DNA of 64,000 nt, taken from NCBI RefSeq assembly GCF_020880975.1, contig NZ_JAJIWP010000001.1, forward strand, positions 1,116,001-1,180,000, read 5' to 3'. The notes under the pieces are model-generated. The model was not told the DNA's origin and did not search any database. It saw only the letters and a program-made list of their open reading frames with translations. Positions 10,175 to 18,372 of this stretch are shown piece by piece. The stretch's first letter is position 1. Each line of letters opens with the position of its first letter. A program made the position numbers and the translations under genes. Source of the stretch: Mucilaginibacter sp. UR6-1. GTDB lineage: Bacteria; Bacteroidota; Bacteroidia; Sphingobacteriales; Sphingobacteriaceae.

Positions 10175-10498
10175 TCAATCAGCGGTATCTGAAATATTTT
10201 CGATCACCGTATCCAGTTCATCAGCACTGGCTGTCATCTTATCGATAATACTTTTTTGATGGGTATTCAAGTCCATTTCTACGAGCAGGTTGGCTAATCC
10301 CATAATATTTGCCAGCGGTTTGCGGATAACATGGGATTGCATAAAACTGATTTCGCTGAGTTTGTCGTTATTTACTGAAATCTCCGAGTTTGCATCATCA
10401 ATACGACTCTTGGTCTTAACTTGTAAGGTAATATTGCAGGCGATGCAGAAAATCCCTTCCGGCTGTCCCTGCTCATCAAAATAGGATCTCATTCCCAT
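10175..10498 (-). pseudogene. PAS/HisKA-like sensor fragment
   Basis: 107 residues. The first 30 or so look like the end of a PAS domain (RSYFDEQGQPEGIFCIACNIT). A two-helix segment follows with FMQSHVIRKPLANIMGL, which resembles the HisKA dimerisation helix of Bacteroidota PAS proteins (SHxxRxPLxxIxGL), and then a second helix ending ISDTAD. No ATPase domain follows. The frame stays open upstream of the ATG for ten codons to a TAA at 10529-10531, and those codons still look PAS-like (IFPYSHP), so the true N-terminus is probably lost. Some Bacteroidota proteins of this type do end after the HisKA-like helices, so the 3' end may be natural. Confidence 0.55.
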
Positions 10499-10545
10499 TG
10501 GGTGACTATATGGGAAAATACTAGTTAATTAACGAACCAATATGC

Positions 10546-11136
10546 TCAGTCAAACCGATGCTGCAATATAGCTACCACATAAGGCGAATCGATCCGGATA
10601 TCATGATTAGTATGGAGTGGGATCTCCAGATGGTCACCGGCATTTAGTGTAAAGACATTCTTACCTACGGTGCAGGTACAGGTTCCTTTAAGGATAAAAA
10701 AACTTTCCGCAACGATATCATGGGTCTCTTCCGGTACATTTAATTTAGTTACGACGAGCGTTTGTGCGATGTGGCCATTTTGATGTAACACATGAGCGAA
10801 GAAATCTTCTAATGGTTCAATTGGCAGGAGGTGCTCCACTGCTTTTAGCCAAGATTTGTAATTGGAGTATTTGTTGGTCGGCGGCAGGTTGTCAAGGTCA
10901 ATGCTATCCTCCGCGAAAATTGTAGCCAGAACACGGGTTTTTAATTGGGGCCCCGGCGTGATCGCATGGCTAACAGCCAATTTTTCTAAGGTCAGTTCAA
11001 TGTCCGTCAATTCCTGGCGGATCACCGGATAGATCACGCGCAAAGCTTCCACCTCGTTTCCAAGCACGGTATCAAATAACTCAAAGCAATACCGCTCTAA
11101 TATACCGCTATTAATATAAGCTCTAACCTTCTTCGT
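10546..11136 (-). CDS. ChrR-like anti-sigma factor with C-terminal cupin; start codon uncertain
   Basis: The C-terminal half (about residues 115-196) is a cupin barrel with GTCTCTVGKNVFTLNAGDHLEIP and HTNHDI. The N-terminal half matches soluble anti-sigma factors of Bacteroidota: YINSGILERYCFELF, an acidic VEALRVIYPVIRQEL helix, then HAITPGPQLKTRVLATI. Anti-sigma domain plus cupin is the layout of ChrR, which senses singlet oxygen or peroxides and releases an ECF sigma. The frame lacks an ATG: a GTG at 11065-11067 would cut into the conserved N-terminal domain, while the full family pattern begins near an ACG at 11134-11136, where a single change would restore ATG. No sigma gene lies alongside. 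It is either an orphan with a non-standard start or a recently inactivated gene. Confidence 0.55.
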   Translation of the reverse strand, partial: TKKVRAYINSGILERYCFELFDTVLGNEVEALRVIYPVIRQELTDIELTLEKLAVSHAITPGPQLKTRVLATIFAEDSIDLDNLPPTNKYSNYKSWLKAVEHLLPIEPLEDFFAHVLHQNGHIAQTLVVTKLNVPEETHDIVAESFFILKGTCTCTVGKNVFTLNAGDHLEIPLHTNHDIRIDSPYVVAILQHRFD

Positions 11137-11387
11137 GTAGCAAATATATCTAATATTTCGTTTATCAAAACAGAAATAGCAATGGAAAAAATTTGGAAAA
11201 ATGCTTAAAAATTAGTCTTGATTGAACGCATCAATCTTGAATCCGAGATCTAAAAGTGCGCCTGTTTAGATTGGACAGCAGGGACAATCAGTAGTCGCTA
11301 CTATACATCTCATTTGAACCACGACTTTATTTTTTCAGTAAGTGGCTTCTCTTTTTTTCCTTCATCGCCGTTACCTATCAGGTAACC

Positions 11388-12299
11388 CTAAGGTTTCAGG
11401 GGTTCGATATGATCGCAAACGATCTTTACCATTCCCAAGACCGGGATAGCCAGCACCATGCCGCCCACATCCCATACTGCTTCACCTAAAACCAGTACCA
11501 TAATGGTAAATAGTGGGTTAACATCTACATCTTTGCCAACTACCAGCGGCTGCAAAATGTAGCTCTGTATAAATTGCACTAAACCATAAGTAATTAACAC
11601 GCCGATAACCATACCGCTTCCGCCCCCCTGTGCTAAATCCATTAACACAGTAAGTCCGGTTCCGGTGATATTACCTACGAAAGGGATAATTTCCAGCATC
11701 CCGCAAAGAATAGCAAAGAATATCGCATTATTTACGCCAACAACCGAAAATCCGATACTATACATGATCCAAAGGCAAACGATCATCTTGGCCAATTCGG
11801 ATACATAATTCTGTGCGACCTCTGTTGTTTGCGAGATGATCTCTTTCGTATTGGCCTGGTCTTCCGGCTTTACCAGTTTTAAGATGAATTTTTTAAAATG
11901 TGCCCGTGAATTAATTAAGAGGAAGACGTAGATCAACAACAAAATCGTTGTGGTTAACGAGCTTAATAAGGTTGCCGCAAATCCCGCGACATAAGATGCT
12001 GCACTTCCAGCCCCGGAAGTTCCTTGTTTCTTCAGCATTTGATACTGCTGCTGCTTTGAAACACCAAAGCTGTCGTTGATGTAATTTTGTACCTGCCCAG
12101 GTATTTATTGAATTGCTGTTCATTATGGCCCAAATTCGCCTGCAAATTAGACACCCGCCAGCTTACGAGAAAAACGAACCCGGCAACCACCAGGATTAGC
12201 GTCAATACACAGATAACCGCGGCGACCGTACGGTTAAGACCTTTTTTCTCCAGCCATCTGCTAAAGGGCAGGAAAAGCATAGCCAATATAGCCGCCGCC
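11388..12299 (-). pseudogene. AI-2E family permease, 5'-truncated and frameshifted
   Basis: Two overlapping minus frames together make an AI-2E (PerM-type) membrane permease. The upstream frame encodes AILAMLFLPFSRWLEKKGLNRTV and the first membrane helices up to EQQFNK. The downstream frame resumes with IPGQVQNYINDSFGVSKQQQ and carries the rest (LGSAASY-type loop, SIGFSVVG, ILEIIPFVGN-like, QPLVVGKDVDVNPL). The two frames join by loss of one base near 12104-12107. The first 30 or so residues expected before AILAML are absent: the gene begins abruptly at a GGCGGCGGC run where it meets a GH130 fragment. Family members are about 350 residues long with eight membrane helices and export small molecules; this copy cannot make an intact protein. 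Confidence 0.8.
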
Positions 12300-12491
12300 A
12301 TCTGGTCGTTTCTCGTAGTCCGCTTCAGGTTCGAGCGCAATACCAATTTGTTCTACACGCTTTGGGTTTCCCGCTTCATCAAACAGCACCTTAACAATCC
12401 CTATTCTTGAATAATTATCTTTGGTAGCCATACGCGGGAACAAATACAAGTTTCCATCTTTTCCCCTTGCATCTGCCATATAGAAGGCCGC
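12291..12491 (-). pseudogene. GH130 glycoside phosphorylase fragment
   Basis: An open stretch of about 67 codons encodes an internal piece of a GH130-type beta-mannoside phosphorylase: ADARGKDGNLYLFPRM, then NYSRIGIVKVLFDEAGNP, RVEQIGIALEPEADYE and RPDGGG. In the family this motif is followed by GCEDPR, which contains a catalytic-region residue, but here the sequence switches to the AI-2E permease at the GGC triplets (12291-12299). Upstream the frame ends at a TGA (12492-12494) without the usual N-terminal 100 or more residues. Both ends are therefore missing. The fragment marks a deletion that joined two same-strand genes. Confidence 0.7.
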
Positions 12492-12498
12492 TCATAGT

Positions 12499-13746
12499 TT
12501 ACTTTTGAGTTTTTACCTGCAACTTTTGTGCAAGTTTTCCGATAGTCAGTCCCTGTACCAATATGGAAAACACGACGACGATATAAGTGATCAGCACAAA
12601 TTCGTCCCGGTGCATACCGGCGCTCAGAGAAAGTGCCAGCGCAACGGATATCCCTCCCCGCAAACCACCCCAGGTTAAAATCGCGATCGCATTGTTCTCA
12701 AATTTGATCTTATAGCGTAATAAAAGAACAGGTAAGATCACGGAGACCCAGCGCGCTAATAACACGATAAGAATGGATATTGCCCCGATAATCATTACTG
12801 TTGAGTTGATCTTGATAATGAGCATTTCCAATCCAATCAACAGAAAAAGTACGGCGTTCAATATCTCATCTACCAAGTGCCAGAACTTCCCTAAGTAATC
12901 GCGGGTTTCATCGGACATGCCTTCGGCTTTGGCTTTATTCCCGGTTATTATACCTGCAACAACCATCGCCAGTGGGCCGGATACATGCAGGTGTGAAGCC
13001 AAAGTGTAACCACCCATCACAATGGCCAGGGTGATCAACACCTCGACCTTATATTCGTCTATCGAGCGAAGCGCCGTGAACCCTAAATAACCAAGTACCG
13101 CTCCAAAAACCAGCCCGCCGACTGCTTCCTGTAAAAAGAGCTTACCAATTTCTAAAATGGAAAATGCCCCGTCTGCAGAACGTGCGATCTGCGCGATGCT
13201 GATAAAGATCACCACCGCTACGCCGTCGTTAAAAAGAGACTCGCCTGCAATCTTAACTTCCAAGGATTCCGGTATGTTGGCTTGTTTCAAAATACCCATC
13301 ACTGCTATAGGGTCGGTCGGTGAGATCAGCGATCCGAACAACAGGCAATAAATAAACGGAATTGGCATGCCGAAAAATCCGAATAATAACCAGGTCATTC
13401 CCCCCACTAAGAAAGTAGAAACCAATATCCCTATTGTTGCCAGCAACAAGACCGGCCAGCGTTCAGCCTTTAATTTGCCTGCATCGATATGTATAGCCCC
13501 GGCGAAAAGCAGGAAACTCAGCATAAAATTCATCAACACATCCTGAAAGTCGACAGAATTGGCTAATTGAACCGCCTTTTCGGAAAGCAGCGATTTTGAA
13601 TTACCGAGCAACACCAGGCCAACTGAACAAATAAGGGATAAGGCCATGATGCCGATTGTTGGCGGCCACTTGATCACGCGATGATTGATATAGGCGAAAA
13701 GTGCAGCTAAAACTATTGTGATAGAAATGATTTCCTGGGTATTCAT
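12499..13746 (-). CDS. CPA1-family Na+/H+ antiporter
   Basis: 415 residues with 11-12 hydrophobic segments across nearly the full length and no cytoplasmic tail. Family motifs are visible: FAGAIHID after the third helix, the SPTDPIAV motif (about residue 145) and GESLFNDGVAVV (about 170), whose acidic residues form the ion-binding site in NhaP/NHE antiporters, plus GGLRGGISVALAL near residue 370. It exchanges protons for Na+ or K+ across the inner membrane. The length is typical of compact bacterial NhaP/YjcE-type proteins. It ends only a few bases before the GH130 fragment and appears intact, unlike its downstream neighbours. Confidence 0.9.
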   Translation of the reverse strand: MNTQEIISITIVLAALFAYINHRVIKWPPTIGIMALSLICSVGLVLLGNSKSLLSEKAVQLANSVDFQDVLMNFMLSFLLFAGAIHIDAGKLKAERWPVLLLATIGILVSTFLVGGMTWLLFGFFGMPIPFIYCLLFGSLISPTDPIAVMGILKQANIPESLEVKIAGESLFNDGVAVVIFISIAQIARSADGAFSILEIGKLFLQEAVGGLVFGAVLGYLGFTALRSIDEYKVEVLITLAIVMGGYTLASHLHVSGPLAMVVAGIITGNKAKAEGMSDETRDYLGKFWHLVDEILNAVLFLLIGLEMLIIKINSTVMIIGAISILIVLLARWVSVILPVLLLRYKIKFENNAIAILTWGGLRGGISVALALSLSAGMHRDEFVLITYIVVVFSILVQGLTIGKLAQKLQVKTQK

Positions 13747-13854
13747 TAAGGAGGGGAATTTGATGTTGATCGACTATTTTATGTTATTAACTTGTTTATT
13801 GGACAATCGGAACATCTGCACAAGACTTCGCTTTATCAATTCCAAACAAGGCGG

Positions 13855-13947
13855 TTAGAATCGATTGTTCTTTTGTATCCGTAAAATTTGAAAGACCAGC
13901 ACGCCAAGGTTAACAATAATCAATACGATCCCTAAATTTCTATCCAT
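13855..13947 (-). CDS. Possible 30-residue single-helix membrane miniprotein
   Basis: A short minus frame starts at ATG 13945-13947 and ends at TAA 13855-13857. It encodes MDRNLGI, then a hydrophobic helix of about 17 residues (VLIIVNLGVLVFQIL) and a basic tail (RIQKNNRF). The charge pattern, acidic/neutral start and basic end, fits a small inner-membrane protein. It lies between the SSB and antiporter genes on the same strand. Length alone gives weak support. Confidence 0.35.
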   Translation of the reverse strand: MDRNLGIVLIIVNLGVLVFQILRIQKNNRF

Positions 13948-14023
13948 TTACACGGTATTGCTTATCATTAAACAATATTGGTAGTAATTGTTTAGTGGTT
14001 AAGTATATCTGTCGTCATATCCG

Positions 14024-14362
14024 CTACTTCAAATCTCCCGGCCGACCAAGAATCTTAAAATAACCGGCAACGATTGCTGACTTATAACGCTTAATCCCGT
14101 CATCGCCGATAAACAGGTTCGTTGATGCTTTGCCTTCTACGTAGATCAACTTTCCCTTGGTTACAACACGGCTTGCCGTATCTGCAATATTTTCCTTCAG
14201 GATTATCGTATGTATGTCTACATGATCGCTTTTTTTTCCGTCTTTCAAAAAAGGTGTTTCAATTCTGAGCTGGAAGGAAAACAGTTTATCATGTTTTTCG
14301 CCTAACCAACCCGGTTCATTGTCTAAATATCCTATCAGAATGACTTTGTTGATTCCAGCCAT
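14024..14362 (-). CDS. ssb: Short single-stranded DNA-binding protein
   Basis: 112 residues with the OB-fold pattern of SSB: NKVILIGYLDNEPGW at the start, SFQLRIET strand, a VDIHTIILKENIADTASRVVTKGKLIYVEGK core (the xHxIxxxxxxAExxxxxLxKGxxVxVEG family signature), and YKSAIVAGYFKILGR at the end. It binds ssDNA during replication, repair or conjugative transfer. The usual acidic C-terminal tip (DDDIPF-like) that recruits partner proteins is absent: the protein ends GRPGDLK. That and its setting among gene fragments suggest an accessory SSB rather than the housekeeping one. Confidence 0.8.
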   Translation of the reverse strand: MAGINKVILIGYLDNEPGWLGEKHDKLFSFQLRIETPFLKDGKKSDHVDIHTIILKENIADTASRVVTKGKLIYVEGKASTNLFIGDDGIKRYKSAIVAGYFKILGRPGDLK

Positions 14363-14516
14363 TTAAATCCAATACTAATTTTTATTGTCAGTTAACTTTT
14401 GCTCTTCAAAACAAATTTAGGTGCTTTATAATCGTTTGGCAAATAATCGGAAGGTACTGTTGTAGCGTTACCGTCCTTAGTGCTTTGTAATTTGCTGCGA
14501 GGCAGGATATACCCTA

Positions 14517-14909
14517 ATGGGCAAGGCGCTGACAAAAGATTACCCTCCGGAAGACATTGCCGCCTTTTCTGCTAAAGTTGGCTTCGTCGGTTTTATTCCT
14601 TTAATGATCTGGCAGTTCCATGAGTTTTCATTTGCTAACGTATCTACCCAAAGTTGGATATACCTTATTTTATATGGTGCCGGTACGATGGGGCTCGGCT
14701 CAGTCCTTTGGTACAAGGGTATTCAACAAGTTGAGGGTAGTACGGCCGCAACCTTTATGGGGGTAATGCCTATTAGTGCCTTGGTCTTGTCTTACGCACT
14801 TTTAGGCGAACAATTCAGATGGTTTCACCTGATCGGGTTTGCACTTGTATTTTCCGGGGTGGTACTTATTATTAGCGTTCATAGGAAAATGAATATGAAA
14901 CTGATGTGA
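14517..14909 (+). pseudogene. EamA/DMT transporter, C-terminal half only
   Basis: 130 residues with four to five membrane helices that correspond to the second EamA repeat of drug/metabolite transporters. It begins TLMGKALTKDY, continues through a SWIYLILYGAGTMGLGSVLWYKGIQ helix pair and ends with the ALLGEQFRWFHLIGFALVFSGVVLI signature. Normal members carry two repeats and about 300 residues. Upstream the frame is open for only about a dozen codons to a TAG at 14478-14480, and these residues (VICCEAGY) still look like the preceding helix edge, so the 5' half has been lost. Confidence 0.7.
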
Positions 14910-15318
14910 AAAACTTTGTCAGGATTTTGAATAATCAGGTTAAATTTTCGCCGTTGTTCAGATTAGAAAAATATCGGCAATATTGATGCAAGTGTGCGAT
15001 AATTTTCCCTTAAAGTCAACCTTAAAAATTAATTAAAATTACAAGACACGAGAGAATAATTAACGGTTAACTTTTAAGGTTTTAAGTCTACGAAAACTCT
15101 TAAGATCTACTTTTGCATCCAGAAAATAGTGGACTATTTACTATCAATGTGTTATGTTATTTCAGCAACTAATCTGCAAAAAAACACTAAAACCAGCTAT
15201 AAAACGTCATTTTAAAATTCGAAGTTAGGCACTGAATAAGGAGTGTTTACATTTTCAATTAAAATTTTAGAAAGGAGTATGCAATATATGAAGGTGCACA
15301 CTCCTTTAGATTCATTTT
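14910..15318. other. Intergenic, promoter-like element only
   Basis: No credible gene in this 409-base AT-rich stretch. A TACTTTTG at 15108-15115 on the plus strand fits the Bacteroidota -7 consensus TAnnTTTG, but no clear -33 TTTG lies at the right distance and no gene follows in that direction. It may be the surviving promoter of a deleted gene. Confidence 0.35.
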
Positions 15319-16152
15319 CTAATCTGCAATATGAGCGGGTATCCCGGTTTTATGGGGATCAACCTCCGCCGCCAGCACATGCCTGTCTGGATAATCGCCG
15401 CCGTTTTGCGGCCGGTATGCGATCGGCGCATCTGTAAACAGACCTTCCAGCCGCTTTTCCCATATCCTTTTTTCATCTTCAACTTGTTCTGGTTGTATAA
15501 ATGTCGAACTATAGATGACGTGGGTCGGCAGTACGTCCATTCCAGGGTAAAACAATGCCCCGTGCGTTAACGGAAAAAGCAATTGGTCAATAGGCCCATT
15601 AATACCTCTGGGGCTATAATCAGCTTGCGGCCCCCCTGCATATACTGACACCAAAGCTCTTTTACCTTTAAGGATCCCCTCCCCGAAACGGAATTGATTT
15701 GTCCCGTTCTTATAGCCGTAGGCAAAACCAAAAGCATAAACTCTTTCTATCCATCCTTTCAAAATAGCCGGCATGCTGTACCACCACAAAGGGAATTGAA
15801 AGATGACCGCATCCGCTGCCAGTAGCTTTTGCTGTTCAGCCAGCACATCTGCTGTTTGAGTTTGCGTGGCATACGCATTCCCGGACTCATGGATAAATGA
15901 AAGCCGATCTCCATTCAATCGTTGCGGAAAATCATGTTCGTCATAAACAGCCTTCCATTTCATGCCATACAGATCCGACAACATGACCTCGTAACCTAAC
16001 TCTTCAAATTTTTCTATGCTCGTATTTACCATCGTTCTGGTAAGCGAAGTGGGCTCAGGATGGGCAAAAACTATCAATACTTTCTTTTTGATGATACCGC
16101 TGGAACCGCCAGCAGGTACTGCTTTTTTATTTTTTGAGTTTTGCATGTTCAA
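15319..16152 (-). CDS. Flavodoxin-fold NAD(P)H:quinone oxidoreductase
   Basis: 277 residues of the NQO1/MdaB (Flavodoxin_2) family. KVLIVFAHPEPTSLTRTMV forms the first strand and phosphate-binding loop for FAD/FMN, FQFPLWWYSMPAILKGWIERV is the hallmark flavin/dimer motif (about residues 130-150), and GKRALVSVYAGGPQADYS follows. These soluble enzymes reduce quinones and other electrophiles by two electrons, avoiding radical formation. The first 25 residues are a low-complexity basic extension and not a convincing signal peptide. The gene is followed upstream on the same strand by a Crp-type regulator, with an 87-base gap, so the regulator may control it. Confidence 0.87.
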   Translation of the reverse strand: MNMQNSKNKKAVPAGGSSGIIKKKVLIVFAHPEPTSLTRTMVNTSIEKFEELGYEVMLSDLYGMKWKAVYDEHDFPQRLNGDRLSFIHESGNAYATQTQTADVLAEQQKLLAADAVIFQFPLWWYSMPAILKGWIERVYAFGFAYGYKNGTNQFRFGEGILKGKRALVSVYAGGPQADYSPRGINGPIDQLLFPLTHGALFYPGMDVLPTHVIYSSTFIQPEQVEDEKRIWEKRLEGLFTDAPIAYRPQNGGDYPDRHVLAAEVDPHKTGIPAHIAD

Positions 16153-16239
16153 TTAATTTTATGATTAACAATAACACAAAACTCCGACAGTAAATGCTGT
16201 TAAAAAATCAGCTATATAAAGAAATTTGATTAAAGTAGT

Positions 16240-16827
16240 TTAACTTTTCCCGGTTTTAGGATTGCGAAGTTGCGATAAATAAACCGGTGTAATACCTAAA
16301 AAGGATGCTATTGCATATTGTGGCACCTTCTGCAGAATTTCCGGGTATTGTTTAGAAAATTGAATGTAGCGTTCTTCTGCGGTCTTGCTCAAGTTGGATA
16401 ATATTCGTCTTTGCAGATAGGCAAATCCGCGTTGGGTGATGATGCGGAAAAAACGTTCAAATTTCGGGACCTCTTCTAACAATTTTTGCTCGTCATCATA
16501 CGTAATTTGAATTACTGTACTGTTGCTCAAAGCTTCGACAAATAGAGTTGCGGGCGTTTGATAAATAAAACTATTGAAGTCAGAGATCCACCAATCGTCA
16601 ATTGCTAAAGCTATGGTATGCTCCTGCCCATCGTTACACATAATGTATGAGCGCAGCGCACCGTTTACTACGTAACTTCGGTATTTACAAATAAAATCGG
16701 GCTGTACAATAAATTGCTTTTTTTTAATTTTTCTTACCCGGAGTTTTGAAATAAATATTTTTTTCTCATCGTCGGTAAGATCAATATACTTTCCGACGGA
16801 GGCAAGTATCTGGTCAAAATCTCCCAT
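16240..16827 (-). CDS. Crp/Fnr-family transcriptional regulator
   Basis: 195 residues from ATG 16825-16827. A cyclic-nucleotide-binding-like beta barrel occupies residues 20-130 (KKQFIVQPDFICKYRSYVVNGALRSY), followed by a dimer helix and a C-terminal helix-turn-helix (QYAIASFLGITPVYLSQLR). The effector pocket lacks an obvious cAMP RxS motif, as is usual for the Bacteroidota members that carry a YIQFSKQYP linker. An upstream TTG would add seven residues (FFYFCK), but that segment overlaps a TATTTTTG promoter-like box, so the ATG is preferred. It shares strand and spacing with the quinone reductase gene, a likely target. Confidence 0.85.
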   Translation of the reverse strand: MGDFDQILASVGKYIDLTDDEKKIFISKLRVRKIKKKQFIVQPDFICKYRSYVVNGALRSYIMCNDGQEHTIALAIDDWWISDFNSFIYQTPATLFVEALSNSTVIQITYDDEQKLLEEVPKFERFFRIITQRGFAYLQRRILSNLSKTAEERYIQFSKQYPEILQKVPQYAIASFLGITPVYLSQLRNPKTGKS

Positions 16828-16924
16828 TTTACAAAAATAGAAAAACAATAAGAAAAGAACGGAAGACTTATACCAAGTTGTTTTTAATTGAAGTTGTCAG
16901 AAATTTAATAGTAAAAAAATCTTC

Positions 16925-16952
16925 GTAAGGAATCATAGTGGCATTCGACCAA
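16925..16952 (+). promoter_or_regulatory. Predicted ECF sigma promoter P1
   Basis: GTAAGG (16925-16930), exactly 16 bases, then GACCAA (16947-16952). The same bipartite element occurs upstream of three other units in this locus. It lies 17 bases before the spondin-domain lipoprotein start. Confidence 0.55.
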
Positions 16953-16968
16953 TCAGAAAAATGATCGA

Positions 16969-18273
16969 ATGAAACAATTAAGAAACATCAGAAAATGGGC
17001 AATAATAGCTCTTATTCCGCTTGGCTTAGCGGCATGTAAAAAGGACGACAAAGAGCCAGAAGGAAATAGTCAATCCATCACGCTTACTGTAGAGAATGTA
17101 CTTCAATCACAACCTTTGGTACAATCGGGGACATTTCAGGGCAACGGAACACCCGCAGTGATCTTACCGGGTCAATCCACGACGATCACTTTTTATGCCG
17201 CGAAAGGAGAAGCACTTTCATTTGCGACGATGTATGGCTGGTCTAACGACCTATTCTTTGCACCCGTCAATCCCGGCATTCAGGTGTATGACAGGAATGG
17301 TAACCCCATTGAAGGCGATGTTTCCACTCAGGTAAAGCTATGGGATAATGGCACCAGGATCAACCAAAAGCCTGGCGCGGCAATTAACCATCCCGGAACG
17401 GCGGACAGTAAGAACATCGCGGAGGTCAACGGGACGGACGCTCAGGGCAACGCATATTTAGCGGCGTCCAAACTCGTCAAAGCAACTTTGAAATACAACG
17501 GCAATTCGCAGTTTACGCTGACGCTTCAAAATACTTCCGGCGGAACGGCTAATGAAACGCCGCTAAGCCCAGGCGTATGGAGTGTATCCTACATTGCCGG
17601 CGGAAATTTGTTAGCACCCAATCCGCTTTATGTGGGCGGCCAACCTACCGCCAATGGTTTAACAGGTATCGCCGAAGCGGGCGACAATACCGATTTGAGT
17701 GCCTATGTAAAATCGATCACCGGGATATTCACGCCGCTCTCTCCTGTGTTGGCGGTGGTCTATAACGGCATTGACAATCCGATATTCAAAGTGGGCGAAA
17801 AAGATCGGGGTAAAGGCCTGACCACTATTGCTCAGCAAGGTAACGCGGCGACCCTGGCTGACTATCTGAAAACCTTAACCGGAGTAAAAGCCGTTTACGT
17901 GCTGCCTGCACCCACGACAACCGTCTTATTGCCTCAAGTTGGTAGCGCAAAAGGCGGTATGGTATCTCAGGAATTAAAGGTAACCGATGGTGACCGTCTG
18001 GCGATCGCCACCATGTATGGTTTCAGCAATGATTGGTTCTTTACAACGGAGGGAAATGGTGTAGATGCCACTAAAAAAGGCGATATCTCCGGTAGTATCC
18101 GATTGTATGATGATGGTACGGCAGTAAATCAATTCCCTGGTGCTGGTGTAACACAGTTCAACCTTGCGGGGACCCCATTGAAAGAAGACCAGCCCATCGC
18201 GCTTGTCCCGAATCCCAATAATTTTACCACCCTGCCTGAGATCAACAATATGATCAGGGTTATACTGAAGTGA
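16969..18273 (+). CDS. Spondin-domain lipoprotein
   Basis: 434 residues. An N-terminal lipoprotein signal ends in LGLAACKK (lipobox Cys22). The body contains two copies of a spondin_N-like fold: residues about 35-250 and 255-434. Each has a long beta-rich segment with FATMYGWSNDLFF / IATMYGFSNDWFF and a VKLWDNGT / IRLYDDGT strand with an acidic ligand region; the first also has SPGVWSV, and LAEAG/IAEAGDNTDLSAYV-type helices lie between. Spondin_N proteins in bacteria are extracellular and uncharacterised. It is probably anchored to the outer membrane. It is the first gene of the predicted ECF regulon, preceded by a sigma-like promoter. Confidence 0.8.
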   Translation: MKQLRNIRKWAIIALIPLGLAACKKDDKEPEGNSQSITLTVENVLQSQPLVQSGTFQGNGTPAVILPGQSTTITFYAAKGEALSFATMYGWSNDLFFAPVNPGIQVYDRNGNPIEGDVSTQVKLWDNGTRINQKPGAAINHPGTADSKNIAEVNGTDAQGNAYLAASKLVKATLKYNGNSQFTLTLQNTSGGTANETPLSPGVWSVSYIAGGNLLAPNPLYVGGQPTANGLTGIAEAGDNTDLSAYVKSITGIFTPLSPVLAVVYNGIDNPIFKVGEKDRGKGLTTIAQQGNAATLADYLKTLTGVKAVYVLPAPTTTVLLPQVGSAKGGMVSQELKVTDGDRLAIATMYGFSNDWFFTTEGNGVDATKKGDISGSIRLYDDGTAVNQFPGAGVTQFNLAGTPLKEDQPIALVPNPNNFTTLPEINNMIRVILK

Positions 18274-18322
18274 TCGTGCAGGTTACAGGTTATTTTGGTG
18301 CCAAAAAATATATAAAAAAGCT

Positions 18323-18350
18323 GTAAGGTTATCATTAGCTGATCTACTAA
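18323..18350 (+). promoter_or_regulatory. Predicted ECF sigma promoter P2
   Basis: GTAAGG (18323-18328), 16 bases, TACTAA (18345-18350). The extended box TGTAAGGTT is shared with P3. It lies 22 bases before the Lys-Met-repeat protein start. Confidence 0.6.
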
Positions 18351-18372
18351 GAGAGCAAAACAGACATATAAA

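Noticed and set aside
15243..15570. Plus-strand frames near 15243-15437 and 15331-15570
   Set aside because: Both overlap the 3' end of the quinone reductase gene in antisense and show no family pattern.
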